Source of the DNA: CBDCME01 sp965218865
Lineage (GTDB): Bacteria > Pseudomonadota > Alphaproteobacteria > JAAXGF01
Reading direction: 5' to 3'
Assembly: GCA_965218865.1 (NCBI GenBank)
Contig: CBDCME010000047.1
Coordinates: 1-43,279, forward strand
Length of the DNA: 43,279 nucleotides
Both the position numbers and the translations under genes were made by a program. Below, one piece after another: positions 25,818-34,502 of the stretch. The notes under the pieces are model-generated. The model saw only the letters and a list, made by a program, of their open reading frames with translations, ran no database searches and had not been told where the DNA came from. How positions within the stretch are numbered: the first letter of the stretch is position 1; the number at the start of each line of letters is the position of its first letter.

Positions 25818-25821
25818 CGAT

Positions 25822-26703
25822 TCAGTTCACGATATGGGCCGAAATCGCGCCGTAGAGGGCCAACAGCAACGGTGACAAGGGCCGATCGGTGTGGTGAATG
25901 TGAAAGCTCCAGCCGGCGGTTCGGGCGAGTTCGGCCAGTCGCGATTGATGGGCGGAGAAACGTCGCCTGTAATCGGACCGCAGGCTCTCGCATCGGCCGA
26001 CGAGCAGACTGCCTTCCGCCTCGAGTCCCTCGAAACGGACCCTTCCTGAAAACGGCAGGGAATGTTCCGCCGGATCGATTACCTGGACGAGGTGGCCCGA
26101 AACCCCGCGGCCGACGAAAAATCGAATCAGCGCTTCGATTTCCGCCATCGGCGCCAGGAAATCCCCGATCAATACGGCGGTTGCGTAACGCGGCAATCCC
26201 CGGCCCGCGGGAAGGCTTTCCCCGCCGTTAAGGTGTCCGCTCAGGCGGAGGGCCAGACGATCGAGCGCGACCCGGCCCGTCGCCGGCCGTTCGTCCTCGC
26301 CGAGGATAGCGAGTTGTTCGCCGCCGCGCACCAGGAGGACCGCCAGCGCCATCGTTAACAAGGCCGCCCGGGCGCCCTTTTCAGTCTTGGACAGGTGCGA
26401 GTGGTACGCCATCGAGGGCGACTGGTCAGACCACAGCCAGACGCTCTGCGCCGCTTCCCATTCCTGCTCGCGCACGAACAAACGCTGGGAGCGGGCGGAC
26501 TGTCGCCAATCGATTCGATTGGCCGCGTCACCGGGCTGGTAGGAGCGGAACTCCCAAAAGGTCTCGCCACTTCCGACTCGGCGGCGACCGTGGATTCCTT
26601 GGCCCACCACGGCGGCGACGCGATCGGCGGCGACCATGAGCGGCGGCAGGTTGGCCGCGAGTTTCTCGGCTTCCTGCCGCAAAACGAGGCTGGGCTGCGC
26701 CAT
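25822..26703 (-). CDS. DUF58 domain protein
   Basis: 293 residues. The DUF58 core is GRRRVGSGETFWEFRSYQPG followed by DAANRIDWRQSARSQRLFVR and EWEAAQSVWLWSDQSPSM, the R.Y..GD....IDW..SAR pattern that marks the family. It is an intracellular VWA-like partner of MoxR ATPases. It begins 10 bases after the MoxR stop and ends 4 bases before the BatA start. It is intact. Confidence 0.9.
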   Translation of the reverse strand: MAQPSLVLRQEAEKLAANLPPLMVAADRVAAVVGQGIHGRRRVGSGETFWEFRSYQPGDAANRIDWRQSARSQRLFVREQEWEAAQSVWLWSDQSPSMAYHSHLSKTEKGARAALLTMALAVLLVRGGEQLAILGEDERPATGRVALDRLALRLSGHLNGGESLPAGRGLPRYATAVLIGDFLAPMAEIEALIRFFVGRGVSGHLVQVIDPAEHSLPFSGRVRFEGLEAEGSLLVGRCESLRSDYRRRFSAHQSRLAELARTAGWSFHIHHTDRPLSPLLLALYGAISAHIVN

Positions 26704-26713
26704 CCGGGACCGT

Positions 26714-27724
26714 TCAGCGGAAGGGTTGGGAGAGCCGATCGATGATCTGTTCGATGGTCACGCCGTCGGCTCGGGCCGCGAAGTTGAGCGCCATGCGGTG
26801 ACGCATGACCGGCGCCGCAAGCGCGACGACGTCGTCGACGGATGGCGCCAAACGACCGTCGAGAAGCGACCGCGCCCGCACCGCGAGCATCAGGGCCTGG
26901 CTGGCCCGGGGGCCGGGCGCCCAGGCGACGTGGCGCGTGACCTCGTCGATTTCGGTCGAATCGGGGCGGCCCGATCGGACCAGATTCAGAATCGCCTCGA
27001 CAACGCTCTCGCCGACCGGAATCAAGCGCAAGAGTCTTTGCGCCGCCAGCAGCTCGGCCCCGGTCATGACCCGTACCGCCGGCGCCTCCTCGGCGCTCGT
27101 GGTGGTGATCAACATGCGATGCTCGGCCTCCAGCTCGGGATAGTCAACGTCTATCTGCAAGAGGAAACGGTCGAGCTGCGCCTCGGGCAAGGGATAGGTG
27201 CCCTCCTGCTCAAGGGGATTTTGGGTCGCCAGGACATGGAACGGCTTGGGCAGGGAATGGCGCGTGCCGGCGATCGATACCTGCCGCTCCTGCATCGCCT
27301 GCAACAAGGCCGACTGGGTTCGCGGGCTGGCCCGGTTGATCTCGTCCGCCATCAATAGCTGGCAGAACACCGGGCCCTTGATAAAGCGGAACGCCCGCCG
27401 GCCCGGTTCCGGTTCCTCGAGCACCTCGGAGCCGAGAATATCGGCCGGCATGAGGTCGGGGGTGAATTGCACCCGCCGTTCATCGAGGCCCAGAACCACG
27501 CCTAGGGTTTCCACCAGTCGGGTTTTGGCCAACCCGGGGACGCCGATCAACAATGCGTGACCACCCGCGAGCAGCGTGATAAGTGTTTGGTCGATTACGG
27601 CCCGCTGACCGAAGATGATACGCCCGATATGACCACGAACCCGGCCCAGCTTGTCGCCCAGCACCTCGATCTCGGCGACAAGATCGGACGGCGTGTCCAC
27701 GGCCTTGGGAAACGGCTCGGTCAT
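26714..27724 (-). CDS. MoxR family AAA+ ATPase
   Basis: 336 residues from ATG 27724 (MTEPFPKAVD); TTG 27754 is a less likely alternative. Walker A-like HALLIGVPGLAKTRLVETLG, Walker B LLMADEINRASPRTQSALLQ, sensor 1 VLATQNPLEQEGTYPLPEAQ and arginine finger LDRFLLQIDVDYPE are all present, as in MoxR proteins. It is the first gene of the minus-strand operon with DUF58, BatA/DUF4159 and the VWA-like protein, and is thought to act with them as a metal-dependent chaperone at the membrane. It is divergent from the nudix gene across a 217-base gap. Confidence 0.9.
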   Translation of the reverse strand: MTEPFPKAVDTPSDLVAEIEVLGDKLGRVRGHIGRIIFGQRAVIDQTLITLLAGGHALLIGVPGLAKTRLVETLGVVLGLDERRVQFTPDLMPADILGSEVLEEPEPGRRAFRFIKGPVFCQLLMADEINRASPRTQSALLQAMQERQVSIAGTRHSLPKPFHVLATQNPLEQEGTYPLPEAQLDRFLLQIDVDYPELEAEHRMLITTTSAEEAPAVRVMTGAELLAAQRLLRLIPVGESVVEAILNLVRSGRPDSTEIDEVTRHVAWAPGPRASQALMLAVRARSLLDGRLAPSVDDVVALAAPVMRHRMALNFAARADGVTIEQIIDRLSQPFR

Positions 27725-27941
27725 GTGATGATCTTGTTTCACGGAATCCAACAACGGCGAATTTCAACGAATTCGAAAGCAACCCGTCGGTTGCCTTCCG
27801 ACAGGGGCGCGATGCACCCGTGGTGGGCCTTTCCCGACCTCGATGGAGGCCGTGTCGCGACCCGCGCGGATGTTGTTTTTAGCACGTCTCGCGGTGGGGT
27901 CGCAAACCGGCGTTGCGCTCGCGCGGGACGGCGCCAGGGAC

Positions 27942-28565
27942 ATGCCCAGGCACATGCTATTTCGCCCCCCGGCTAGGATCGACATAAGCCCCGAACTCGT
28001 CATCCGCCGCGTCGGCGCCTTGCCCGAAGCGCCGCCGCCCGCCGGCCGCGGAACTTCCCAACCGGCGGCGAAGACCCGGCCGGCGGCGGTGCTGGTGCCG
28101 CTGGTCGACCATCATGGCGGCATGACGGTCATTTTAACACGGCGGAGTCCCCAATTGGTCGATCACGCGGGGCAGATCAGCTTTCCCGGAGGCCGCTGCG
28201 AAGCCGACGATTCGGGGCCGGTCGCGACGGCCTTGCGCGAGGCGGCCGAGGAAATCGGATTGCGCCGCGAGCAGGTCGCGGTCGTGGGTTGCCTGCCGTT
28301 ATACGATACGACCACGGGCTACTCGGTGACCCCGGTGGTCGGAATCGTGACCCCCCCGGTCAACCTCGAACTCGACGCCAGCGAAGTGGCCGAGGCTTTC
28401 GAGATACCCTTGGCGCATTTTCTGGATCCCGCCAATTTTCGGCGCGAATCCAGAATCGTCGGGGGATCGCGGCGCGATTTCGACGTGGTCTGTTACGAAA
28501 ACTGGATGGTTTGGGGCGCCACGGCCGGGATGTTGCGGGTTTTGTCGCGGATCTTGCAGTCATGA
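27942..28565 (+). CDS. CoA pyrophosphatase-type nudix hydrolase
   Basis: 207 residues. The family-specific lead-in LVDHAGQISFPGGRCEADD runs into the nudix helix ATALREAAEEIGL, the pattern of YeaB/NudL enzymes that split coenzyme A into phosphopantetheine and 3',5'-ADP. An upstream VILTRRS strand and YSVTPVVGIV complete the fold. ATG 27942 (MPRHMLFRPP) is chosen with a CCAGGGA stretch before it; 27954 is possible. Its TGA overlaps the ATG of the DUF6111 gene, and with the CCA enzyme the three form a common alphaproteobacterial gene order. It is intact. Confidence 0.85.
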   Translation: MPRHMLFRPPARIDISPELVIRRVGALPEAPPPAGRGTSQPAAKTRPAAVLVPLVDHHGGMTVILTRRSPQLVDHAGQISFPGGRCEADDSGPVATALREAAEEIGLRREQVAVVGCLPLYDTTTGYSVTPVVGIVTPPVNLELDASEVAEAFEIPLAHFLDPANFRRESRIVGGSRRDFDVVCYENWMVWGATAGMLRVLSRILQS

Positions 28566-28840
28566 TACGATCCATACTGCTCCAATTCGTGCTCCCATTT
28601 GTTTTTCCCATGGTGGTATATCTGGTCCGGGATTGGTTTGCGCGCCGCCATGCCCTGGCGACCGGGACGGAGGTCCCACCTTTCGGCGAAGGGCCCTGGG
28701 GCTGGCTGGCGGTGTGCGGATTGGGGCTGGTGATCCTGGGTTTCCTCGTCCTCGGGATCATGGGCGGGAGCGCCCCCGGCGAAAAATACGTCCCGCCGGC
28801 CTTCGTCGACGGCGAAATCGTCCCCGGCCGAACCGAATAA
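28562..28840 (+). CDS. DUF6111 family small membrane protein
   Basis: 92 residues with two membrane helices (SILLQFVLPFVFPMVVYLV and GWLAVCGLGLVILGFLVLGI) and the family's ending EKYVPPAFVDGEIVPGRTE. The start ATG 28562 overlaps the nudix stop (ATGA), so translation is coupled. It is characteristically placed between the CoA pyrophosphatase and the CCA-adding enzyme. The function is unknown. Confidence 0.8.
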   Translation: MIRSILLQFVLPFVFPMVVYLVRDWFARRHALATGTEVPPFGEGPWGWLAVCGLGLVILGFLVLGIMGGSAPGEKYVPPAFVDGEIVPGRTE

Positions 28841-28873
28841 CGTTGTCGTGGGTGGATCTGATAAAAGTGGGAA

Positions 28874-30142
28874 ATGGATAAAATCTCACCCCAACCGTGG
28901 ATGCGGGCGGCCGAAACCAAGGCCGTCGTCGCGGCGTTACATGCCCAGGGGACGTCGGTGCGCTTCGTCGGTGGGGCGGTGCGCGACGCCGTCCTCGGGC
29001 GACCCACCGACGACATCGATATTGCCACGCCCGATCCGCCCGACACGGTGACGGGGCTGCTCGAGGCGGCGGAGATCGCAGTTGATCCGACCGGCGTTGA
29101 TCACGGTACTGTCACCGCCACGATCGGCTCCTACGCGTACCAGATCACGAGCTTACGGATCGACGTGGAAACCGACGGCCGGCACGCCAAGGTCGCCTTT
29201 ACCCGCGACTGGACCCGGGATGCCTCCCGCCGCGACTTCACGGTCAACGCACTCTTTTCCACCCCGGACGGAAACCTTTACGATCCCTTCGGTGGGGTCG
29301 CCGACCTCCGCGCCGGCCTCATCAGGTTCATCGGCGATCCGGTCGAACGGATTCGAGAGGACGGCTTGCGCTTGCTGCGTTATTTCCGCTTTTTCGCGCA
29401 TTATGGTCGGCCCCCGGCGGATCGCGACACGCTTGCCGCCTGCCGGGAAATGGTCGGGGTTTTGGAGAATCTCTCTCCCGAGCGTATTCGCGATGAGATG
29501 CTGAAACTGCTCGCGGCGCCGGATCCGGCTGGCGCCATGGCGTTCATGCGCCAAAATCGAATTCTTCAGGTGGTGCTTCCGGAGGCCACGCGCCTCGACA
29601 GGCTCCGCGCCCTGAGCGTCATCGAAAGAGAAAATCCGGATATCTACGGAACCGGCCGTGACGACCTCCGCAGATTGGCGGCGGTGGTCGATTGCTACGG
29701 TGACGGTGCCGAGCGCATCGCCGAGAGGCTTCGCCTGAGCAAGTCGCAAATACGGCGTCTCGTCGCCATGGCGGCGCCGGTCAGCCCCCTGTCGGACAAG
29801 AGCGGCGCCGAAGACCAACGGCGGGCGCTGTACCGAATCGGCCGGGAGACCTTCGCCGACGTGGTCTGCCTGAGCTGGAGCGAGGCGCTCTCGAACGCCT
29901 TCCAGGAATGGGAAAACCTGGCCTCCCATTACGGCGCCATGCTCGCCGGGGCCAGCGAATGGTCGTCGCCCTCCTTGCCGGTGGGTGGCGACGACGTCCT
30001 GGCCGCCGGGGTCCCCGAGGGTCCCGGCGTGGCGCGCGTTCTCAAACGGGTCGAGGACTGGTGGATCGCCGACGACTTCAAACCCGGCCGCGAGGCGGCG
30101 CTCGCGAAACTGGCCGAACTGGTCAGCGCCCAAACATCCTAG
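28874..30142 (+). CDS. cca: CCA tRNA nucleotidyltransferase (class II)
   Basis: 422 residues. Adds or repairs the CCA end of tRNAs. The nucleotidyltransferase core shows VRFVGGAVRDAVLGRPTDDI with the metal-binding DIDIATP, the second motif FTRDWTRDASRRDFTVNALF, and the head/neck motif RIREDGLRLLRYFRFFAHYG. The length and the absence of an HD phosphodiesterase domain fit the alphaproteobacterial enzyme. The start ATG 28874 follows the DUF6111 gene by 33 bases. It ends in TAG and is intact, so it is a useful control for the decayed neighbours. Confidence 0.9.
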   Translation: MDKISPQPWMRAAETKAVVAALHAQGTSVRFVGGAVRDAVLGRPTDDIDIATPDPPDTVTGLLEAAEIAVDPTGVDHGTVTATIGSYAYQITSLRIDVETDGRHAKVAFTRDWTRDASRRDFTVNALFSTPDGNLYDPFGGVADLRAGLIRFIGDPVERIREDGLRLLRYFRFFAHYGRPPADRDTLAACREMVGVLENLSPERIRDEMLKLLAAPDPAGAMAFMRQNRILQVVLPEATRLDRLRALSVIERENPDIYGTGRDDLRRLAAVVDCYGDGAERIAERLRLSKSQIRRLVAMAAPVSPLSDKSGAEDQRRALYRIGRETFADVVCLSWSEALSNAFQEWENLASHYGAMLAGASEWSSPSLPVGGDDVLAAGVPEGPGVARVLKRVEDWWIADDFKPGREAALAKLAELVSAQTS

Positions 30143-30178
30143 GCGGGATCGAAAAACCTCAAGAGATCGGTGAATTCG

Positions 30179-30201
30179 GGTAGTGTCCAGAATTTTTCTC
30201 A
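30179..30201. repeat. 23-nt direct repeat, left copy beside the group II intron
   Basis: Begins GGTAGTGTCCAGAATTTTTC and matches the copy at 30905-30927 at 21 of 23 positions. Both lie in the same orientation immediately outside the intron-like region. They could be the target sequence or the ends of an older insertion. Confidence 0.6.
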
Positions 30202-30904
30202 GTAGAGTCGAGGAGAGGCGCGGTGGCTTGGGCCGATTGGCATCGCTCCGTTTTCCCTCCCCGTTCATCGAACCCGACGTGCGGATTTCCCGCATCCGGC
30301 TCTCCGACTGACTTCACCGCAAGGCACACGGTGGACGGCCAATTTAGGCTGATGTCTCGCGACGACACCTTGGCACGTGATCAACCTTCGCCGTGCGGCA
30401 GAGCTCCCTCGGAAGCCTTCGGATACCTTCAGGTGTTACCAGGCTCATCGCCAATCACCGATCCTCGGCTTCTTCGAAGGCGCGCCAGAAGTCAGGGCCC
30501 TTCCCTCCACCGGCATTACCCGGCCTCACAGGTCGTACGACCCTGTCCGACTCCCGCCCGGCCCGCCGCGCTTGCTACGGCGTTGGAGGTGCGACCTCCG
30601 ACCGTAACGGGCCTCCCCCGATTACCCAGACCACCTTTCCAAGGTGCCGCGCGCATTACCCCGGTGGATCGAAATGAGTGCATACGTCGGTTTATTCCCC
30701 ATCACACGGCTTTCCCCGTACGGAAGGGCGGGTCGGCATCCAAAAATTCACTTTCGAGGCCTGCTCGGACTTCACTCGCGTTACGGCCCGTTGGATCGTT
30801 CAGCCGCCCAAGGCGACCTTTGTCACGAGGCTTCGAGACAGCCAGTTGCCCAACCGCCCCGCTCGTCAGCTACCAGATCAACCGCCAACTCTCTGGGTAG
30901 TACC
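30202..30904 (-). ncRNA. Group II intron remnant without reverse transcriptase ORF
   Basis: The minus strand carries a catalytic domain V at 30302-30270: GAGCCGGATGCGG, a GAAA tetraloop, then TCCGCACGTCGGGTTC, close to the bacterial consensus with its AGC start and two-base bulge. One lower-stem pair is broken (GTCGGG for GTCCGG). Sequence upstream on that strand (30904 down to about 30310) has the appearance of intron domains I-III, including TTGATCTGGTAGCTGACGAG and the CGTACGGGGAAAGCCGTGTG stretch. No maturase/reverse transcriptase ORF of any size is present, so domain IV is essentially empty. The 5' end (GTGYG) is not clear and may be lost. If folded, it would depend on a maturase in trans. 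Confidence 0.6.
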
Positions 30905-30927
30905 GGTAGTGTCCAGGATTTTTCGCA
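30905..30927. repeat. 23-nt direct repeat, right copy beside the group II intron
   Basis: Begins GGTAGTGTCCAGGATTTTTC; it differs from the left copy (30179-30201) at two positions. It lies at the presumed 5' side of the intron on the minus strand. Confidence 0.6.
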
Positions 30928-31156
30928 CTTTTGGTGTTGGCGATCCTCGTGTCGTTCAGTCTGTTCGTTATCCGTCCACACTCATAGTCCCTTGAAAATG
31001 GGGTGTTGAAGCCATTCGCATGGTGAACCCGAAGCGAGTTCATCCCGAAAAACAAGGCGGCCCCGGCCGGACGGTTAGGCTGCATCTGGCCATTTCATCC
31101 CTCTGACGGCGTTCGCGGATTCGTCTAAAACCTCCTAAACTACCGTCCGAACTAAT

Positions 31157-31182
31157 GGGGATTATCCGCTTGACTAAACGAC
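31157..31182 (+). repeat. Left terminal inverted repeat of the IS1595 transposon
   Basis: Starts GGGGATTATCCGCTTGACT and pairs with the inverted right end at 35701-35726, with mismatches at positions 5, 20 and 23. Confidence 0.85.
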
Positions 31183-31198
31183 CGGAAGGCAGTACATT
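31170..31198 (+). promoter_or_regulatory. Putative transposase promoter inside the terminal repeat
   Basis: TTGACT at 31170-31175 lies in the inverted repeat, followed by a 17-base spacer and TACATT at 31193-31198. The transposase start is 31 bases further on, preceded by GGGAGG. Confidence 0.5.
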
Positions 31199-31228
31199 AT
31201 GAATTAAGTTCTTAGCCGGGAGGTCGTC

Positions 31229-32212
31229 ATGGCAGGAAAATCGTACCGCGAAGGTGTCACGGTCATGCAGTTGGCCGAGATGTTCCCGACTGAGGATAGC
31301 GCTCGCGAATGGTTCGAATCGCAGATTTGGCCGAACGGTCGCCACTGCCCGCACTGCAAGAGCACCGAGACAATCGAGTGCAAGGGCAACCCGCCGCTCC
31401 CCTATTGGTGCCCGGCCTGCAAGAAGCACTTTTCCGTCCGTGTCGGCACGCTGATGCACCGCTCCAAGATCAGCTTCCGCAAATGGGTTTGGGCGATTTT
31501 CCTGCACCTGACTTCGCTGAAAGGCGTATCGAGCGTGAAGTTGGGCCGCGATATTGGCGTGCGGCAAGCGACGGCATGGTTCATGCTTCAGCGCATCCGC
31601 AAGGCATTCGATGTTGATGACGGCGACGATCGCGGCCAGACGTTCCGTGGTCCTGTAGAGGCCGACGAGACGTACATCGGCGGGCGCCGGAAGAACATGT
31701 CTAACACCAAGCGCGCCGAGCTGGCCGGAACGGGCCGTGGCGCGGTCGGCAAAGAGGCGATTGTCGGCGTGAAGGATCGCGAGACGAAGCAGGTTGCGGT
31801 GCGCCACGTTCAGCACACCGACGGGGTTCATGTCGCCGGCTTCGTGGCCGAGAACGCGAAGTTTGGATCGAAGGTCTACACCGACGAGTCGACGGTCTAC
31901 AATGTCCTGGACCACTGGTACGACCACGAGAGCGTCAACCACAGCGCGAAGGAATATGTCCGGGGCATGGCGCATACCAACGGCGTAGAGAGCTTCTGGG
32001 CGATGATGAAGCGCGGGATCGTCGGCACCTACCACAAGCTGTCGCCAAAGCACCTGCATCGGTATGCTGCGGAGTTCGCGGGCCGGCACAATCTGCGGGA
32101 GAAAGACACGCTGGCGCAGATGGGAGACTTGGCTGCGGGAATGGCCGGGAAGCGCCTCACCTACGCGGCGCTGATCGCGGACAACGGGCTGCCGAGCGGC
32201 GCGAGGTCGTAG
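31229..32212 (+). CDS. IS1595-family (ISXO2-like) transposase
   Basis: 327 residues, intact, with the GGGAGG Shine-Dalgarno eight bases before ATG 31229. It has an N-terminal zinc ribbon (CPHCKSTETIECKG, then PYWCPACKKHFSVRVG), a helical part, and the ISXO2-type DDE/N core: PVEADETYIGG with the first acidic residue, VYTDESTVYNVLD with the second, and HTNGVESFWAMMKRG with the final Asn/Glu block. It is followed closely by two hairpins that may end its transcript. It would move the surrounding 4.6-kb element. Confidence 0.9.
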   Translation: MAGKSYREGVTVMQLAEMFPTEDSAREWFESQIWPNGRHCPHCKSTETIECKGNPPLPYWCPACKKHFSVRVGTLMHRSKISFRKWVWAIFLHLTSLKGVSSVKLGRDIGVRQATAWFMLQRIRKAFDVDDGDDRGQTFRGPVEADETYIGGRRKNMSNTKRAELAGTGRGAVGKEAIVGVKDRETKQVAVRHVQHTDGVHVAGFVAENAKFGSKVYTDESTVYNVLDHWYDHESVNHSAKEYVRGMAHTNGVESFWAMMKRGIVGTYHKLSPKHLHRYAAEFAGRHNLREKDTLAQMGDLAAGMAGKRLTYAALIADNGLPSGARS

Positions 32213-32219
32213 AAGCAAA

Positions 32220-32253
32220 CCGCCCCGCGGGTTTGGCGACCAAGGCGGGGCGG
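32220..32253 (+). terminator. GC-rich hairpin after the IS1595 transposase
   Basis: CCGCCCC (32220-32226) pairs with GGGGCGG (32247-32253), seven bases after the transposase stop. No U-tract follows, so termination efficiency is uncertain. Confidence 0.4.
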
Positions 32254-32270
32254 CACATTCAAGCGTAAAG

Positions 32271-32300
32271 CCCTCTCGACTGAGATCATAGCCGAGAGGG
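32271..32300 (+). terminator. Second hairpin downstream of the IS1595 transposase
   Basis: CCCTCTCG (32271-32278) pairs with CGAGAGGG (32293-32300) around a 14-base loop. It may be a terminator or may insulate the passenger region; no U-tract is seen. Confidence 0.35.
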
Positions 32301-32322
32301 TTGGCGCATGTCTACAGATAAG

Positions 32323-32332
32323 CATGAAGCTG
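32323..32332. repeat. 10-bp target-site duplication, left copy
   Basis: CATGAAGCTG directly precedes the ISAs1 left end and is repeated exactly at 34413-34422 after the right end. Confidence 0.9.
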
Positions 32333-34412
32333 CAGGGCTAGTTTTTTGTCCGCCCAGTGATCAGGGTGAGGTGATCGCGGCGCTGGCCATTTCATTCTCG
32401 GTGTGGCAGTGTGCCGGTCATGGCGACGCTGCCGGTCTCGGATTCGTCCATTGATTTGCGCGCGGTCACGGTGCGTCCGACCTGGGGCGCGCAGGAGCAC
32501 CGGCGCTGGGACCGGTTGGTGGAGCAGCACCACTACCTGGCGTTCCACGGCGTCATCGGCAAGGGCCTGCGCCATGTCGCGGTGCATGGCGAGACCTGGC
32601 TCGCACTGATCGGCTGGCAGCCCGGCGCGTTCAAGCTGGGCGCGCGTGATCGCTGGATCGGGTGGTCGGCCGAGCAGCAGTTCCGGCGTCTGCATCTGAT
32701 CGCCAACAACTCGCGCTTCGTCATTCTGACGCCTGGCCGAGTGCCGAACCTGGCCTCCCGTGTGCTGGGGCTGAGCCTGCGGCGGCTGTCTGAGGACATC
32801 CAGGCGGTGCACGGATATCCGGCTCTTCTGGCGGAGACGTTCGTGGACGTCTCGCGATTTGCCGGCACCTGCTACCGCGCGTCGAACTGGCGCTCTCTGG
32901 GGCTGACGCGGGGCTTTGCCCGTGAGCCCGGAGGGGCAGCGCGCTGGCGCCACCACGGTCAGCCCAAGGAGGTCTTCGTGTTCGGACTGACAGACGGCGC
33001 CCCCGAGGCGCTGAGCCGTACCGGGATGCCGGCACACTGGAACGCCGAGCAGCACACCGAGCCGATGGCCGCGCCCCGGCTGCGCAGCCTGTTCGAGTGT
33101 CTGGGTGAGGTGCCCGAGTACCGCCATGCCCGGGGCAAGCGCTATGCGCTCAACACCATTCTGGTGATCGCCGTCGCCGCCCGGCTTGCCGGATACCGGG
33201 GGGTGAACGCGTTCGCCCAGTTCGCCGCCCTGCTCTCCCAGGAGCAGCTCGAGGCGGTGGGTGCGTTCTGGAGCCCTTCCAAACAGCGCTACACCCCGCC
33301 CGCGATCACCACCTTCCACAAGACCCTCACCGCCCTGCCGCCAGAGACCCTGGACAACGCGATTAGCCAGTGGACCGGCCAGCATGGCAGCGCGCACGCG
33401 CCGGTCGCCATGGACGGAAAGGATCTGCGCGGCGCCTCGAAGCAGACCGAAGACGGGCGCAGGATGATGGTGGCGGCGGTCGAGCACGACACCGGCGTGG
33501 TCCTCGGGCAGGTCGAGGTCGACCGCAAGAGCAACGAAATCCCGGCCGTGCGCGAACTCTCCAGCGGCCTCGACCTCACAGGCCGGATCGTCACCATGGA
33601 CGCGATGCACGCTCAGCACGAGACCGCGCGCTGCCTGCTCGGGCGTCGCGCCGACTACGTGATGAGCGCGGTCAAGGACAACCAGGAGATGATCTTCGAA
33701 GACCTCAAGGCGATCGACTTCAGCGATGCGCTCTGGCACGAAACCGTCGACAAGGGCCATGGCCGCATCGAGCGCCGACGCTGCGCCGTCGTCGACCTCT
33801 CCGCTGCCGAGTGGGACGGCTACGCCAACCTCCACGGGCGACGCCAGGCCATGCGCATCGAGCGCGAACGCGAGATCCTCAAGACCGGCAAGCGCAGCAT
33901 CAAGGTGACCTGGAGCCTCACCTCGCTCGGCGCAGAGCGCGCCGGACCCGAGGAGTTGCTCGAACTGGTGCGCAACCACTGGCATATCGAGAACCGCCTG
34001 CACTACGTGCGCGACTTCACCTACGACGAAGACCGATGCCGGGCCTACGTGCGTCACCTGCCCAGAAATCTCGCCTGCTTGACCAACGCGGCCATCGCCA
34101 TCGTGCGCTGCGACGGACGCTTCCGTTATCTGCCCGAGGCCAACCGGCACTATGCCGCCCGGGCGCAGGAGGCCCTCGACGCGATCATGACCGCGCCCAT
34201 CGCCTGAGACAGCACGCCTCTCCCCCGGACCGGGACGTGCCGCCGAGCGGCGCGGGCGGACCGGTGTGCCTGTCGAATCCGAAAACGCCGTCCGGTGGCT
34301 TCGAGCAGTCCCCATGACGTCGTCGAGGCAAGCTCGGGGCTCCCCGAACCCCGTGCACCGAGCACGATCCCACTCATCCCGAACCCTCAACCGCGACTAA
34401 AAATTGTTCCTG
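32333..34412. mobile_element. ISAs1-family element with DruA-like fusion transposase, 2,080 bp
   Basis: The ends are imperfect inverted repeats: the left begins CAGGGCTAGTTTTTTGTC and the inverted right end begins CAGGAACAATTTTTAGTC (13 of 18 identical). A perfect 10-bp target duplication (CATGAAGCTG) flanks it, in the 8-10 bp range typical of the family. The single gene inside is intact. It is inserted in the passenger region of the IS1595 transposon, so it moved there later and probably recently. Confidence 0.9.
32420..34207 (+). CDS. DruA-like (DUF4338) domain fused to ISAs1 transposase
   Basis: About 595 residues, well above the usual 370-380 for ISAs1 transposases. Residues 1-190 form a DUF4338/DruA-like domain: HHYLAFHGVIGKGLRHVA, AFKLGARDRWIGWS, IANNSRFVILTPGRVPNLAS, ETFVDVSRFAGTCYRASNWR. 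The rest is ISAs1: FECLGEVPEYRHARGKRYAL, the first Asp in VAMDGKDLRGASKQTEDG, the second Asp in GRIVTMDAMHAQHETARCLL, and the Glu block RNHWHIENRLHYVRDFTYDE. All three catalytic positions are present. The start is ATG 32420 or GTG 32411. The fused domain lacks the N-terminal wHTH-like part seen in the stand-alone DruA-like gene at 42358. Function of the fusion is inferred: target or end recognition. Confidence 0.85.
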   Translation: MATLPVSDSSIDLRAVTVRPTWGAQEHRRWDRLVEQHHYLAFHGVIGKGLRHVAVHGETWLALIGWQPGAFKLGARDRWIGWSAEQQFRRLHLIANNSRFVILTPGRVPNLASRVLGLSLRRLSEDIQAVHGYPALLAETFVDVSRFAGTCYRASNWRSLGLTRGFAREPGGAARWRHHGQPKEVFVFGLTDGAPEALSRTGMPAHWNAEQHTEPMAAPRLRSLFECLGEVPEYRHARGKRYALNTILVIAVAARLAGYRGVNAFAQFAALLSQEQLEAVGAFWSPSKQRYTPPAITTFHKTLTALPPETLDNAISQWTGQHGSAHAPVAMDGKDLRGASKQTEDGRRMMVAAVEHDTGVVLGQVEVDRKSNEIPAVRELSSGLDLTGRIVTMDAMHAQHETARCLLGRRADYVMSAVKDNQEMIFEDLKAIDFSDALWHETVDKGHGRIERRRCAVVDLSAAEWDGYANLHGRRQAMRIEREREILKTGKRSIKVTWSLTSLGAERAGPEELLELVRNHWHIENRLHYVRDFTYDEDRCRAYVRHLPRNLACLTNAAIAIVRCDGRFRYLPEANRHYAARAQEALDAIMTAPIA

Positions 34413-34422
34413 CATGAAGCTG
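34413..34422. repeat. 10-bp target-site duplication, right copy
   Basis: CATGAAGCTG, identical to 32323-32332, directly after the ISAs1 right end. Confidence 0.9.
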
Positions 34423-34502
34423 ATTCGGTGAACTTGATGATAGTCAACGAGTGTACTGAGGACCTCTGCGCCGTTCTGCTTGAGGGGAGACCGGGCAAAG
34501 AA

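Noticed and set aside
30223..30900. Long plus-strand ORF of 225 residues
   Set aside because: It runs antisense through the group II intron RNA, is rich in Pro/Arg/Ser and resembles the spurious proteins often annotated over such introns.
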